Shown here piece after piece: positions 24,213-32,921 of a stretch of 64,000 nucleotides of DNA. The position numbers and the translations under genes were made by a program. Every line of letters starts with the position of its first letter. Positions within the stretch are counted from its first letter, which is position 1. Source of the stretch: Microbacterium sp. RU1D (lineage in GTDB: Bacteria; Actinomycetota; Actinomycetes; Actinomycetales; Microbacteriaceae); NCBI RefSeq assembly GCF_900156435.1, contig NZ_FTPQ01000001.1, positions 372,001 to 436,000 of the forward strand. The letters are read 5' to 3'. Under the pieces are notes generated by a model that made no database searches, was not told the origin of the DNA, and was given only the letters and a program-made list of their open reading frames with translations.

Positions 24213-25234
24213 GCGGACACCTCCGTCACGGGGAGGACGACGTCGGTGTGCGCGCGCAGCTCGGCGACGATCGGGGCGAGGTCCTCGGCGTGCACGCGGT
24301 AGGTGAGGGTGCCGAGCTGTCTGCCGAGCACGTCGGTCACGCCGCCGTAGACGACGGAGTGCCGCGCCCCGTGGCGGTGGAACACGGCCGAGACGTCTTC
24401 GCTCGAGAACTCGTTGACCTCGACGCTGACGAGGTCGCCCCCGCCCGCGGCGAGCGCCTCGAGCGCCTCGCCCGCCGGCACGCCCTGCGTCACCGCGGCC
24501 ACGAACCGCTTGGTGAGGTCGGCCCGCGGGTGCGCGAAGACCCGGTAGGTGTCGCCGCTGTCGACGACGCGTCCGCCGTCCATCACGATCACCTGGTCGC
24601 ACAGCTCGTGCACGATCGAGATCTGGTGCGTGATCACGACGATCGTGATGCCCAGGCGCCGGTTGATCTCGCGCAGCAGCCCGAGCACCTCGGCCGTAGT
24701 CTGCGGGTCGAGGGCGCTGGTGGCCTCGTCGGCGAGCAGGATCTGCGGGTTCGTCGCGATCGCGCGCGCGATGCCGACCCGTTGCTTCTGACCCCCCGAC
24801 AGGCGCCGCGGGTACTGCTTCGCCTTGTCGCCGATGCCGACGAAGTCGAGCAGCTCGGCGACGCGCTCGGCGCGGTCCGCCTTGCTCCAGCCCGCCACCT
24901 TGAGCGGGTAGGCGACGTTGGCCGCGACCGTGCGCGAGGTGAAGAGGTTGAACTGCTGGAAGATCATGCCCACGCGGCGCCGCAGGTCGCGCAGCTTCGC
25001 CTCGGTGGCATCCCCGACGTTCACGCCCAGCACCTCGACGGTGCCGGAGGTCGGCTTCTCGAGACCGTTCAGCAGACGCACGAGCGTCGATTTGCCCGCG
25101 CCGGAGTAACCGATGACCCCGACGATCGACCCCTCCTCCACGCTCACCGTGACGTCGTCGACGGCGTTCGTGGAGGAGCGACGATCGGTACGGAAGCTCT
25201 TCGTGACGCCCCGCAGCTCGATGACCGCGGTCAT
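24209..25234 (-). CDS. metN: Methionine-type ABC transporter ATP-binding protein MetN
   Basis: The 341-residue protein has Walker A GYSGAGKST, signature LSGGQKQR, Walker B ILLADEATSALD and VITHQ switch motifs, followed by a C-terminal NIL domain (about 265-341, VEVNEFSSEDVSAVF and VTDVLGRQLGTLTYRV) that binds methionine and inhibits transport. The NIL domain is diagnostic for MetN. It is coupled to metQ by an ATGA overlap. Confidence 0.94.
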   Translation of the reverse strand: MTAVIELRGVTKSFRTDRRSSTNAVDDVTVSVEEGSIVGVIGYSGAGKSTLVRLLNGLEKPTSGTVEVLGVNVGDATEAKLRDLRRRVGMIFQQFNLFTSRTVAANVAYPLKVAGWSKADRAERVAELLDFVGIGDKAKQYPRRLSGGQKQRVGIARAIATNPQILLADEATSALDPQTTAEVLGLLREINRRLGITIVVITHQISIVHELCDQVIVMDGGRVVDSGDTYRVFAHPRADLTKRFVAAVTQGVPAGEALEALAAGGGDLVSVEVNEFSSEDVSAVFHRHGARHSVVYGGVTDVLGRQLGTLTYRVHAEDLAPIVAELRAHTDVVLPVTEVSA

Positions 25235-26133
25235 CCCTTCTGGGCCTTGAGGGCGTCTTCCAGGCTGGTGAGCTCGTCCTGCAGCTGCGCGCCTGTCCAC
25301 TCGGTCTTGAACTGCAGGTTGCCCTGATTGAGCTCGGTGACAGCGGCCTCGACCTCGGGCGAGTGGTACGCCTCGACCAGCTTCTCCCAGCGCGGGTCGT
25401 CCTTCTTGTCGTCGCGCGTGACGAAGGCGTTGATGTACGGCGCGAGCTGCGGGTTGTCCAGGTCTTCCTTGAAGATGATGAGCTCGTCTCCGAGCCCGCC
25501 CTTCTGCGCCTGCGTGTTGTTGACGATGGCGGCCTGGGCGCTGCCGTCCTTCAGCGCGGTGACGGTCTGGTTCGTGTCGACCGGGAGCAGCTCGACCTTG
25601 GAGGTCACGATGTCGGCGGGGGTCGAGAGGGCCGTGCCGCCGTCCTTGAGCGTGAGGAGCCCCGCGGTCTGCAGGTTGAGCAGGCCGCGGGCGAGGTTGG
25701 TGGGGTTGTTCGGGATCGCGATCTTCGCGCCCTCGGGCAGGTCCTTCACGTCGGTGTACTGCTCGGAGTACAGCGCGAGCGGGTAGACCGCGGTGGCACC
25801 GACGGGCACGAGCGAGCCGTTGTTCTCGACGTTGAACTGCGACAGGTAGATGAGGTGCTGGAAGAGGTTCACGTCGAGTTCGCCGTCCTGCACACCCTGG
25901 TTGAGCTGCACGCCGTCGTTGATCGTGCGCACCTCGAGGTCGATGCCCTCGTCGGCGAGCTTCTGCTTCAGCACCGTCCAGTGCGCCTCGTTGCCGTCGT
26001 CGGCGCCCAGCACGATGCGGGAGGAGTCGTCGGAGGATGCCGCTCCCCCGGCGCACCCGGTGAGGGCGAGGAGGAGGGCTGCGGTGGAGGCGCCGAGGAT
26101 CGTGGCCAGGCGCGGGGTGCGGTGCGAAGTCAT
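25231..26133 (-). CDS. metQ: NlpA/MetQ-family substrate-binding lipoprotein
   Basis: The 300-residue precursor has lipobox LALTGC (cysteine 27) and the NlpA family body: LEVRTINDGVQLNQGVQDGELDVNLFQH, AIPNNPTNLARGL and AFVTRDDKKDDPRWEKL. It captures methionine outside the membrane for MetNI. It leads the operon metQ-metN-metI. The 38 bases before the ATG contain a GACCG/CGGTC dyad (26173-26196) that may be an operator. No S-adenosylmethionine riboswitch was recognised. Confidence 0.93.
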   Translation of the reverse strand: MTSHRTPRLATILGASTAALLLALTGCAGGAASSDDSSRIVLGADDGNEAHWTVLKQKLADEGIDLEVRTINDGVQLNQGVQDGELDVNLFQHLIYLSQFNVENNGSLVPVGATAVYPLALYSEQYTDVKDLPEGAKIAIPNNPTNLARGLLNLQTAGLLTLKDGGTALSTPADIVTSKVELLPVDTNQTVTALKDGSAQAAIVNNTQAQKGGLGDELIIFKEDLDNPQLAPYINAFVTRDDKKDDPRWEKLVEAYHSPEVEAAVTELNQGNLQFKTEWTGAQLQDELTSLEDALKAQKG

Positions 26134-26172
26134 GACACCACGTCAACATGCGCGCGCGCGAGGCTCAAACCG

Positions 26173-26196
26173 GACCGTTACGGCCGGTAACCGGTC
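26173..26196. promoter_or_regulatory. Dyad in front of the methionine transport operon
   Basis: GACCGTTAC and GTAACCGGTC form a near-palindrome over 24 bases with one slipped base. It is 40 bases from the metQ start, suitable for a regulator of sulfur amino acid genes. Confidence 0.35.
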
Positions 26197-26260
26197 GTCA
26201 CACGGCGTCATCGATTCGACAGATCGCGGGCTCGATGGCATCCGGGAGTCGGCGTGGATG

Positions 26261-26306
26261 CGCGTCGGCCCCTCCGCCCTCTGTCGGGAGCGGAGGGGCC
26301 GACGCG
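26261..26306 (-). terminator. Terminator after the GH39-like gene
   Basis: A perfect 17-bp stem (CGCGTCGGCCCCTCCGC with complement; 12-base loop) lies five bases past the stop. It is one of the strongest hairpins in the window. Confidence 0.85.
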
Positions 26307-26311
26307 ACCGA

Positions 26312-28687
26312 TCACGGGCCGGTGATGACCGCCCCGTCGACCCAGGCCTGCGCCGAACCGCTGTTCTTGTAGAAGTACAGCAGCGCCGACGTCGCCGAAG
26401 GGCCGGTGGTGAAAGTGACCGACGCCTGCTTCCAGCGGCTGGTCGTCACCGGGGTCGAGACTTCGGTGCCCCCGAAGTTCTTCGCCCCCACGTAGACGGG
26501 CTCACCGCCCGCCGACTTGGCGAAGCCGCTGAACGTGTAGGTCGTGTTCGGTGTCAGTCCCGACACGACCTGGTACACGCCCTTGCCCGCACCGGTGAAG
26601 GTCGCGGCGTAACGGCCGTCGTAGGCGTTGGTGGAGACGACGGATGCCGCACCCTCGACCGACCACGAGCTCAGGTCGCCGCTCTCGAACCCGGGGTTCA
26701 GGACGCCCGCGTTGGTGAGCTCCAGCTCCGCGAGCTGGAGACGGTAGACCTGCGACGCCCCCTCGGTCACCGGCTGCCCCTGCTTCGTCGCCGTGAGGCG
26801 GACGTACCGGTAGGACGCCTTCCCGGTCGAGAACACCTGGGGTCCCACCACCTTCTGCCCCGCCTTGTAGCCGGTCTTGCTCACCAGCGATGTCCACGTC
26901 GAGCCGTCGTTCGAGCCGGCCAGCGTGAAGTCGACCGGGAAGCTCGAGCCGTCGGCATCCTGATCGTCGCGCGGCCAGAGGGTCGCCGTGTCGAAGGACT
27001 TGGCGCCGCCGAGGTCGAGCTGCACCCACTGCGTCGCCTGCGCCGTCGACGTGGCATCCGAGGTGAAGCCCTGCGAGATCCCGCCGGTGTCGGACGCGTT
27101 GTACGTGTGACGCCGGCCGTCGACGAGCTTCGCTCCACCCCACCCGCCACCGGTGTAACTGCTCGAGCTCGTCACGGTGCTCGCCCGCGCCACGTTCGTC
27201 GACGAGGTCGGCGTGCTCAGCGCAACGGCACCCGCGGCCTGCGTCGACGGGCTCAGCACGAACAGCGACACCGACTTGGCGGGCATGGTCACCTGCGACG
27301 ACCACGTGGATGCCGGCGCGGAGACGTTCACGCTGGACGGGCGCAGCAGTTCGTTGGGGCCCGTCGTGCGGTTGCGGGTTCCGGCGGACCAGTCGGCGTA
27401 GTAATTGCCCGACGTGGCGTTGACGTCGTACCGGGTGACCGAGAAGTTCGACGACGCGAACGGGAGCGCGCTCGCCGACAGCGAGACGGTGGAGGCGTCG
27501 CTGCCGTCGTTCCAGGCGAGGAACGCGGTCGTCTTGCTGCCGGTGTCGCCGGTGGCGATGGCGCCGACCGACCGGTCGGTGGGCGCTCCGGACGTGGTGG
27601 ACGTCAGCACGGTGGACGGCATGAGGTCGACCATCTCGAACACGTTGCCGACGGCCTTGCGGTGCCCTTCCACGGTCAGTAGACCGAGGTCGGTGGAGAA
27701 GTCCGCGGTGGGGTTCCATCCCTCGACCGGGCTGAAGAAGAACACCCCGTTGAGGGTGGGCTGCAGCAACGCCGAGGTCAGGCGGCGGGCCGCGTAGGAG
27801 GCGAGCACGTTCGTGTCCGCGTCCCCGCCGGGGGTGGAGCCGAACGCGGCCGTGGTGTGCCACTCGGTGATGTACTGCTTCTTCGCCGGGATCTTGCGCG
27901 ACGACAGCATCCCCGCCACGGTCGCCGACTCCGAGAAGTCGTTGCCGCCGTAGTCGTGCCAGCTGACGAAGTCGAAGGCCACCGACGGGTTGGCCGCGAT
28001 GTAGTCCAGGAACGAGCCCATGATGGGCGCCTGGATGTTGTATACCGCCGGCCCGCCGATCTGAGCCGTCGGATCGGCGCTCTTCACGGCGCTCGCCGAC
28101 GCGGCGTAGAGGTCGTTGAACGCCGAGGCCCCGGACTTCCAGAAGTCGAAGTCGGGCTCGTTCCAGACCTCCCAGTTGAGTCCGGTGTGCCCCAGATCGG
28201 CATAGTGCTTCACGGTGGTCGAGACCACCGTCGACCAGTCCGCGTAACTGGAGGGAGCGGTGAACTTGTCCTTCGCCAGCGCCCCGGGCATGTAGCTGAG
28301 GGTGAACCACGGGACCATGCCCTGATCGAACAGTGGCAGCACCACCGCGTCGAGCTTGGTGAAGTCGAACGTCAGCGCTCCCGACGCGTTGCGGGAGACG
28401 AGCCCGTAGAAGTCGTCGTCGAAGATGTGGTCGATGCGCACCGACCGCACCCCGGTCGAGTTGACCTGACCGAGCGTCTCGGGCAGCAGGTGGAGGTTCT
28501 TCGTGACGGCGTAGCCGCCCTGAGAACCGTTGAGCAGCCGGGCGTCGTCGAGCTGCTGGCCCGCATCGGTGCCGTACGTCGCGCTGAACGTGACGGAACT
28601 GGCCGCCACCGCGGGCGGCGCGGACGCCCCCGCCAGCACCAGGGCACCGATCAGGGCGCCGACGGCTGCGTTTCTTCTGATGGACAC
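26312..28687 (-). CDS. Secreted GH39-like glycoside hydrolase with discoidin-type and C-terminal carbohydrate-binding domains
   Basis: The 791-residue protein has a signal peptide (1-29, ending APPAVAA). A (beta/alpha)8 hydrolase domain at about 35-470 follows, with an acid/base glutamate in NWEVWNEPDFDFW (near 165) and a nucleophile candidate in QYITEWHTT (near 260). Then come a discoidin/F5-8C domain at about 510-660 (ARASTVTSSSSYTGGGWGGAKLVDG, WVQLDLGG) and a terminal jelly-roll domain (NPGFESGDLSSWSVEG). Family GH39 or a close clan A relative is likely. A GTG at 28687 with GAGGAG upstream is preferred over an ATG at 28705. Substrate is unknown; the adjacent rhamnosidase suggests a rhamnose-containing plant or gum glycan. 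Confidence 0.8.
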   Translation of the reverse strand: MSIRRNAAVGALIGALVLAGASAPPAVAASSVTFSATYGTDAGQQLDDARLLNGSQGGYAVTKNLHLLPETLGQVNSTGVRSVRIDHIFDDDFYGLVSRNASGALTFDFTKLDAVVLPLFDQGMVPWFTLSYMPGALAKDKFTAPSSYADWSTVVSTTVKHYADLGHTGLNWEVWNEPDFDFWKSGASAFNDLYAASASAVKSADPTAQIGGPAVYNIQAPIMGSFLDYIAANPSVAFDFVSWHDYGGNDFSESATVAGMLSSRKIPAKKQYITEWHTTAAFGSTPGGDADTNVLASYAARRLTSALLQPTLNGVFFFSPVEGWNPTADFSTDLGLLTVEGHRKAVGNVFEMVDLMPSTVLTSTTSGAPTDRSVGAIATGDTGSKTTAFLAWNDGSDASTVSLSASALPFASSNFSVTRYDVNATSGNYYADWSAGTRNRTTGPNELLRPSSVNVSAPASTWSSQVTMPAKSVSLFVLSPSTQAAGAVALSTPTSSTNVARASTVTSSSSYTGGGWGGAKLVDGRRHTYNASDTGGISQGFTSDATSTAQATQWVQLDLGGAKSFDTATLWPRDDQDADGSSFPVDFTLAGSNDGSTWTSLVSKTGYKAGQKVVGPQVFSTGKASYRYVRLTATKQGQPVTEGASQVYRLQLAELELTNAGVLNPGFESGDLSSWSVEGAASVVSTNAYDGRYAATFTGAGKGVYQVVSGLTPNTTYTFSGFAKSAGGEPVYVGAKNFGGTEVSTPVTTSRWKQASVTFTTGPSATSALLYFYKNSGSAQAWVDGAVITGP

Positions 28688-28737
28688 GTCTCTTCTCCTC
28701 TTCATCGAGAATCCGACGGCGGCATCGCCATCGGGGT

Positions 28738-28773
28738 GTGGCAGGCCGCCCGCCGTCACGGGCGACCTGCCAC
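28738..28773 (-). terminator. Hairpin after the rhamnosidase gene
   Basis: A 15-bp stem with one mismatch (GTGGCAGGCCGCCCG arm, 6-base loop) lies five bases past the stop at 28779. It should end or attenuate the ABC-rhamnosidase transcript before the GH39-like gene. Confidence 0.7.
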
Positions 28774-28778
28774 GGCGA

Positions 28779-31031
28779 TCACACCGCGACGGTCGGTGCG
28801 AACTCCACGGAGAACCGGTGCACACCGGCTCCGACTTCTGCGTCGACCTCACCCAGCCGCACCTCGGCGACGACACCCTCGGGCACGGTCGCCTCGAGAT
28901 GCACGAGGGGACCCTCGCGACGCCAGGCCACGGCGATCGGGCCGTGCACGCTGTCGTACGACGTCGATGCGTCATCGATCCCGTCGATCGGCTGCGGCGC
29001 GATGCGCACGCGGGAGTACCCGGGCTCCACCGGGGCGAGCCCCGCCAATTCGCGGTGCATCCAGTCGGCGACCGCACCCAGGGCGTAGTGGTTGAACGAC
29101 GTCATCTCGCCGGGGTTGATCGTGCCGTCCGGCAGCATCGAGTCCCAGCGCTCCCAGATGGTGGTCGCCCCCATGGTCACCGGGTACAGCCACGACGGGC
29201 ATTCGCGCTGCAGGAGCAGGCGCCCGGCCGTGACGAGGTGACCGGTGCCGCTCAGCGCGTCGAGGATGTAGGGGGTACCGGCGAACCCGGTCGAGATGCG
29301 ATGGCCGGAGGCGTCGACGAGCTCCGCGAGACGGTCCCCCGCCCACGATCGCTCCTCGTCGTCGAGCAGACCGAAGACGATCGCGAGCGCGTACGACGTT
29401 TCGCAGTGGTTGCGAAGCCGCTGCGCATCGAGGTCGACGTAGGCGTCACGGAAAGCGCGTCGCGTCGCGTCGCGAAGGCGTTCGAGTTCGTCGCGCACAT
29501 CCCAGCGGTCGAGGACATCGGCGACGCGCACGGCGAGGTCGGCCGACCGGTACAGGCACGCGCTGGCCACGAGCCCGCGGTCCGCCTTGGCCGCGGCGGG
29601 ATCCTCCGGCGGGGCATCCGGGTCGAGCCAATCGCCGAACTGGAACCCACGGTCCCACAAGCCGCTCTGCGACACCAGCGACGAGACATGGCGGAGGTGC
29701 GCCAGCATCCCCTCGAAATTCTCCGAGAGCACGCGCGCGTCACCGGATGCCATCCACACGGCCCACGGGACCCAGACGATCGCGTCGCTCCACACCGCTG
29801 TCGAATCGACGGGGGTGATGTCCTCGGGCACGCCGACGTACTTGAGCACGTCGGGTACGACGTACGGCACCACTCCCCCCTGGTGCTCCTGTTCGACCAC
29901 GACATCACGCAACCAGTCCCGCAGGAAATCGCCGACGTCGAAGAGGTAGGCGCTGGTCGGCGCGAAGACGGCGATGTCACCGGTCCATCCGAGACGTTCG
30001 TCGCGCTGCGGGCAGTCGGTGGGCAGGTCGACGAAGTTGCCGAGGGTGCTGTTCACGACGTTCTCGTGCAGGCGGTTCAGCAGTGGTTCCGAGCTCGAGA
30101 ACGTGCCGGTGCGCCGCAGCCGCGAGCTGATCCGCACCGCTTCGAGTCCGCCCCGGCGCACGGCATCCACCCCTCCGGGCCACCCGTCGACCTCGACGTA
30201 GCGGAAGCCGTGGAAGGTGAACCGGGGTTCGAAGACGTCCGGGCCCCCGGAGAGGATGAACCGGTCGGTGGCGCGGGCCGAACGCAGCGGACGGATGCCG
30301 ATCTCGTCCTCCTCGAGAACCTCGGCGTGCCGCAGCGTCACCACGCGACCGGGCTCGCCGCTGACCTCGGCGCGCACCCAGCCGACGAGGTTCTCACCGA
30401 AGTCGACGATGAGGCGGCCGGTGGGCGACAGCCAGGCGTCTCGCACCGGAAGCGTCTCGACCGGGGCGACGGGAGGCCCGACGTAGGGCTCGAACCGCGC
30501 GGAGGGAGCGTCGAGCACCTCGACCGCGGCCTCGACAGCGGGGGCCTGTCGACGACGGGCGTCGATGGTCTGCCCGTGGTAGAGGTCGTCCGTCACCGTG
30601 TCGGTCGGGCGAACCGTCCACGACGTGTCGGTCGCCCAGACCTGGGTGTGACCGTCGGCGAAGACGAGCTTTATCTCCGCGATCGCGGCGAGACGGTCGC
30701 CGTAGACACCGGTCGCCCCCATCCAGGTCAGGCTCCCGCGGTACCAGCCGTTGCCGAGCGTGAGCTCGAGCACCGAGTCGGCGGAGACGAGAGCGGTGAC
30801 GTCGGTCTCGGCGACACGCACCCGCCATTCGTAGCTCGACCAGCCGGGGGTGAGCAGGTCGTCGGAGACCCGGGCGCCGTTGATGCTCGCCTCGACGACG
30901 CCGAGCGCCGAGTATCGCAGGGTGGCGTGGACGAGGGCGCCGTGGTCGGAGTCGAGGGTGAAGCGGCCGACGAGCGTGGGAGCGCCGTCCACGGGCGCGG
31001 CCGGGGAGATGAGTCGAGCGGTGGTGAACAT
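28779..31031 (-). CDS. GH78 alpha-L-rhamnosidase
   Basis: The 750-residue protein carries N-terminal beta-sandwich domains (GRFTLDSDHGALVHATLRYSALGVVEASINGARVSDDLLTPGW), then the GH78 (alpha/alpha)6 domain with LPTDCPQRDERLGWTGDI (catalytic region, near 348-365), GFQFGDWLDP and WERWDSMLPDGTINPGEMTSFNHYALG (second catalytic region near 640-668). These are hallmark rhamnosidase motifs. No signal peptide is present, so it acts inside the cell on glycosides taken up by the adjacent ABC importer. It starts two bases after the permease stop. Confidence 0.92.
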   Translation of the reverse strand: MFTTARLISPAAPVDGAPTLVGRFTLDSDHGALVHATLRYSALGVVEASINGARVSDDLLTPGWSSYEWRVRVAETDVTALVSADSVLELTLGNGWYRGSLTWMGATGVYGDRLAAIAEIKLVFADGHTQVWATDTSWTVRPTDTVTDDLYHGQTIDARRRQAPAVEAAVEVLDAPSARFEPYVGPPVAPVETLPVRDAWLSPTGRLIVDFGENLVGWVRAEVSGEPGRVVTLRHAEVLEEDEIGIRPLRSARATDRFILSGGPDVFEPRFTFHGFRYVEVDGWPGGVDAVRRGGLEAVRISSRLRRTGTFSSSEPLLNRLHENVVNSTLGNFVDLPTDCPQRDERLGWTGDIAVFAPTSAYLFDVGDFLRDWLRDVVVEQEHQGGVVPYVVPDVLKYVGVPEDITPVDSTAVWSDAIVWVPWAVWMASGDARVLSENFEGMLAHLRHVSSLVSQSGLWDRGFQFGDWLDPDAPPEDPAAAKADRGLVASACLYRSADLAVRVADVLDRWDVRDELERLRDATRRAFRDAYVDLDAQRLRNHCETSYALAIVFGLLDDEERSWAGDRLAELVDASGHRISTGFAGTPYILDALSGTGHLVTAGRLLLQRECPSWLYPVTMGATTIWERWDSMLPDGTINPGEMTSFNHYALGAVADWMHRELAGLAPVEPGYSRVRIAPQPIDGIDDASTSYDSVHGPIAVAWRREGPLVHLEATVPEGVVAEVRLGEVDAEVGAGVHRFSVEFAPTVAV

Positions 31032-31033
31032 GA

Positions 31034-31873
31034 TCAGCCCTTGATCGCCCCGCTGGTCATGCCCGCCACGATCTGACGGTTGAAGAAGATGTACATGACG
31101 AGCGGGGGAATGGTGATGAGGAGGATGTCGGCGAAGAGCAGGTTGAGCTGCCCGGCGCTCGTCGAGCTCGACGCGTAGGCGTAGAGCGTCAGCTGCACCG
31201 TCGCGTTCGCGTCCCCGGGCAGGAAGTAGAGCGGGTTGGCGAAGTCGTTGAAGACCGCGACCGACTGCACCACGATGACCGTGACGATCACCGGCTTCAG
31301 CAGCGGCAGCACGACCTGGAAGAACAGGCGGATCGGCCCCGCGCCGTCGATGAGGGCGGCCTCGTCGAGCTCCCGGGGGATCGTCGACAGGAAGGCCCGG
31401 AACAGCAGGATGCAGAACGACAGACCGAAGGTCGCCTCGATGAGGATGAGCCCACCGAGGGTCTTGAACAGCCCGAGTCCCTGGAGCACCCAGATCGTCG
31501 GCACGACCGCCGGGGGGACGATGAGGCCCGCGAGGACGAAGAAGTTGATGACCGCGTTCCAGCGCGACTTCTTGCGCTGGAGCACGTAGCCGACCATCGC
31601 CGCGAGGACGACCATGATCACCACGCTCGCGACCGTGAGCACGATGCTGTTGAGGAAAGCACGGACCAGGATGCCGTTGCGATCGGCGAGGACCGCGGCG
31701 ACGTTGTCCCACAGCTTCCACTCGGTGGGCCAGCTGAAGGCGAGCATCGACGCTTCGGGCGCGGTCTTGGCCGCGGTGACGAGGATGAAAGCGAACGGCA
31801 CGAGGAAGACGACGACCGACACGACGATCGCGATCGTCCCGACGGTCCACCGCCGCACGGCGAGGCGGGTCAT
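31034..31873 (-). CDS. Carbohydrate ABC transporter permease, MalG/UgpE type
   Basis: The 279-residue membrane protein has six helices and the EAA loop EAALIDGAGPIRLFFQVVLPLLKP at about 190-214 that contacts the ATPase. It forms the channel with the permease encoded just upstream, with which it overlaps by four bases (ATGA). No ATPase gene is present, as usual in actinobacteria where a shared MsiK-type ATPase serves many importers. Confidence 0.92.
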   Translation of the reverse strand: MTRLAVRRWTVGTIAIVVSVVVFLVPFAFILVTAAKTAPEASMLAFSWPTEWKLWDNVAAVLADRNGILVRAFLNSIVLTVASVVIMVVLAAMVGYVLQRKKSRWNAVINFFVLAGLIVPPAVVPTIWVLQGLGLFKTLGGLILIEATFGLSFCILLFRAFLSTIPRELDEAALIDGAGPIRLFFQVVLPLLKPVIVTVIVVQSVAVFNDFANPLYFLPGDANATVQLTLYAYASSSTSAGQLNLLFADILLITIPPLVMYIFFNRQIVAGMTSGAIKG

Positions 31874-32810
31874 GACTCCACGCTCCTTTTGTTGATGAAC
31901 ATCGAGATGGGGATCATGACTGCCGTCACGACGAGGAAGAGCACCACGTTGCCGGCGGTCGACAGGCCGTAGAAGCCCGCCTGGTACTGCTTGTAGATCA
32001 CCGACGCGATGACGTCGGAGCTGAAGCCCGGGCCCCCTTGGTCATGGCCCAGATCAGGTCGAAGGAGCGCAGACCGCCGATGAGCGAAAGGATGACGACC
32101 GTCCCCGTCGCCGGCCACGACAGCGGGAAGGTGATGTTGCGGAAGACCTTCCAGGCGCTGGCCCCGTCGACGCGTGCGGCCTCGAAGTACTCCTGCGGGA
32201 TCGCCACGATGCCGGCGATGTAGATGAGTGTCGCGATACCGAGGCCCTTCCACACGTCGACGAGGGCCACGCTGATCAGGGCGAGGTTGGGGTCGGTGAG
32301 CCACCCCGGACCCTCGATGCCGAAGACGGACAGGGCGCCGTTGACGAGACCGTCGAACGGATCGAGCAGCACCTTGAAGGTCAGACCCACCCCGATCGTC
32401 GAGACGAGCACGGGGAAGAACGTGACGGCCCGCAGATATCCGCGCCCGATGATCTCCGAGGTCAGGAGCACCGCGAGGGCGAGGCCCAGGACCACCTTCA
32501 GGCCGCTCGTGACGACGGCGTAGACCAGGGTGTTCAGGAATGCCTGCGACAGCTGCGGGTCGGAGAAGAACTGGACGAAGTTGTCGAGTCCGATGAACTG
32601 GACGTCGAACAACGACCAGCGCGTGAGGCTGAAGTAGAACGACGCGAACGTCGGGACCGCGAAAAGCACGACGTAGAGCGCAGCCGCAGGGATGTAGAAC
32701 CACGACGGGTACATGCTGCGCATCTTGCGACCCGCTCGCGTGGCGGGGGGCGCGCCTCGACGCCGGTTCCGCACCTGGGGCGGGACCACGTTGACGAACG
32801 TCTGGGCCAT
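31870..32810 (-). pseudogene. Carbohydrate ABC transporter permease (MalF/UgpA type) interrupted by a frameshift
   Basis: From the ATG at 32810 (AAGGAG upstream) codons read normally through transmembrane helices and the EAA loop EAARVDGASAWKVFRNITFP until MTKG near 32035. The frame then runs ARASAPTSSRR to a stop at 31998. The other frame supplies the expected end: GGPGFSSDVIASVIYKQYQ onward to KRSVES, stop 31870. One missing G in the G run at 32033-32037 (five where six are needed for GGPG) explains this. It is either a sequencing/assembly error or a recent mutation, since both parts are otherwise intact and the downstream coupling is preserved. Confidence 0.85.
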
Positions 32811-32835
32811 CGGTCACTCCTTCGTGGGGGAAAGT

Positions 32836-32866
32836 GCGGGGCCGGAGATTGGGGCTCCGGCCCCGC
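32836..32866 (-). terminator. Attenuator hairpin between binding-protein and permease genes
   Basis: A perfect 12-bp stem (GCGGGGCCGGAG with complement, 7-base loop) lies in the 111-base gap. Placed after the first gene of the operon it would raise the binding protein to permease ratio, or protect the upstream message. Confidence 0.7.
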
Positions 32867-32921
32867 GATGTGCGGAGGGGTCGAGCGCCGACCGCACGGG
32901 GCGCTGGAATCAGCGCGGTTG

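Noticed and set aside
26134..26260. SAM riboswitch upstream of metQ
   Set aside because: None of the characteristic conserved helices or loops could be identified by eye.
31998..32040. Programmed ribosomal frameshift at the G run in the permease
   Set aside because: No stimulatory pseudoknot or known slippery heptamer is present, and a single-base loss in a homopolymer is the simpler explanation; it remains possible.
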